Of a stretch of 39,583 bases of DNA, positions 39,390 through 39,583 are shown one piece after another. The DNA comes from an uncultured Bacteroidales bacterium (lineage in GTDB: Bacteria; Bacteroidota; Bacteroidia; Bacteroidales; UBA932), in contig CAJONI010000042.1 in NCBI GenBank assembly GCA_905235995.1, forward strand, positions 1 through 39,583, read 5' to 3'. The notes beneath the pieces are model-generated. The model saw only the letters and a program-made list of their open reading frames with translations, was not told where the DNA came from and made no database searches. Every line of letters starts with the position of its first letter. The first letter of the stretch is position 1. The position numbers were made by a program, and so were the translations under genes.

Positions 39390-39583
39390 TCCTTTCTGCT
39401 ACATCCCCTCCCCTTCCGTCGTCGAAGCCGCCCGCGCCCTGACCGCCCGCATCGACGCGACACCGTCACTGCGCTCTGTATTCGTTGAAGGCAAGATGCT
39501 GGGAATAATGGAAGTGGAAGCGAGCGACACGGCGGGTGGTGTTCGGAGCCGCGAGCTTTTTTTGCGAGCGGGACGAACACCAG
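39379..39583 (+). CDS. RluA-like pseudouridine synthase, N-terminal part only
   Basis: The first 68 codons are visible: MLNNPFCYIPSPSVVEAARA, then SVFVEGKMLGIMEVEASD. The FCY-P-P-VEAA and GKM-G opening resembles the extended RluA-family synthases of Bacteroidota. The start overlaps the rlmI stop by 11 bp. Codons from about 47 on are a family B element, in frame, still running at the window edge. The catalytic domain is not visible, so the assignment is tentative. Confidence 0.55.
   Translation, partial: MLNNPFCYIPSPSVVEAARALTARIDATPSLRSVFVEGKMLGIMEVEASDTAGGVRSRELFLRAGRTP
39519..39583 (+). repeat. Family B palindromic element, copy B4 (cut by window end)
   Basis: Left arm ACGGCGGG, stem TGGTGTTCG, apical part with a T-rich loop, stem CGAACACCA, then the window ends. 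All visible frames are open. It is read in the same frame as B1 and sense to its host gene. Confidence 0.8.

Noticed and set aside
8754-39583. Family B copies as a CRISPR array or IS ends
   Set aside because: Copies are kilobases apart inside genes, lack regular spacers, and no transposase or terminal duplication is visible.

Overview
The window looks like a chromosomal segment of a GC-rich member of the Bacteroidota, probably Bacteroidales. Evidence is the recurring TAnnTTTG -7 promoter box (mostly TATCTTTG, TAATTTTG or TAAATTTG), weak Shine-Dalgarno sequences, TonB-dependent receptors paired with SPII lipoproteins, a DUF4374 lipoprotein, and fused cobalamin enzymes of the kind seen in this phylum. 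Genus cannot be read from the sequence. No tRNA, rRNA, CRISPR array, IS or phage gene was seen.

Layout. 1-5154: small genes (zinc-ribbon protein, TfoX-like, esterase, regulatory-domain protein, YozG/YoaS-like pair, Hsp20) and an M28 peptidase. 5167-11469 (minus): four two-module fusion proteins covering most of anaerobic corrin-ring construction (CbiH-CbiC, CbiE-CbiT, CbiG-CbiF, CbiJ-CbiD), read in that order and followed by the M28 gene. 11517-17459: PduO-type adenosyltransferase, CbiP, HD hydrolase, DUF362 protein, CobD and CbiB. 17461-22326: DUF4374 lipoprotein divergent from a cobalamin riboswitch that heads a BtuB-like receptor and a lipoprotein form of the CbiK cobalt chelatase. 22431-24748 (minus): cobU-cobT-cobS. 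24810-32502: a second receptor, CbiA, BtuF, BtuC, a rhodanese/metallo-beta-lactamase lipoprotein, and BtuD on the opposite strand. 32572-39583: L27/L21, an aminotransferase, PBP4, a lipoprotein related to glutamate racemase but lacking one catalytic cysteine, a DEDDy exonuclease, RlmI and the start of an RluA-like pseudouridine synthase.

Together the central 27 kb encodes cobalt insertion or tetrapyrrole handling, corrin ring synthesis, a,c-diamide and cobyric acid formation, adenosylation, aminopropanol arm attachment, nucleotide loop assembly and corrinoid import. CbiL (precorrin-2 C20-methyltransferase), a CobC-type alpha-ribazole phosphatase and uroporphyrinogen/sirohydrochlorin genes were not found here.

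The most unusual observation is a set of palindromic repeats lying inside protein-coding genes without breaking the frame. Family B (about 76-83 bp, four copies: cbiG, adenosyltransferase, cobD, pseudouridine synthase) folds as a long hairpin whose middle stem differs between copies but stays paired in each, and the element is free of stop codons in nearly all six frames. Family A (a short GC palindrome, three sites) sits in cbiJ, cbiD and the adenosyltransferase. Family C is a pair of intergenic hairpins. The behaviour of A and B resembles the protein-invading palindromic elements known from Rickettsia, but the sequences do not look like those to me.
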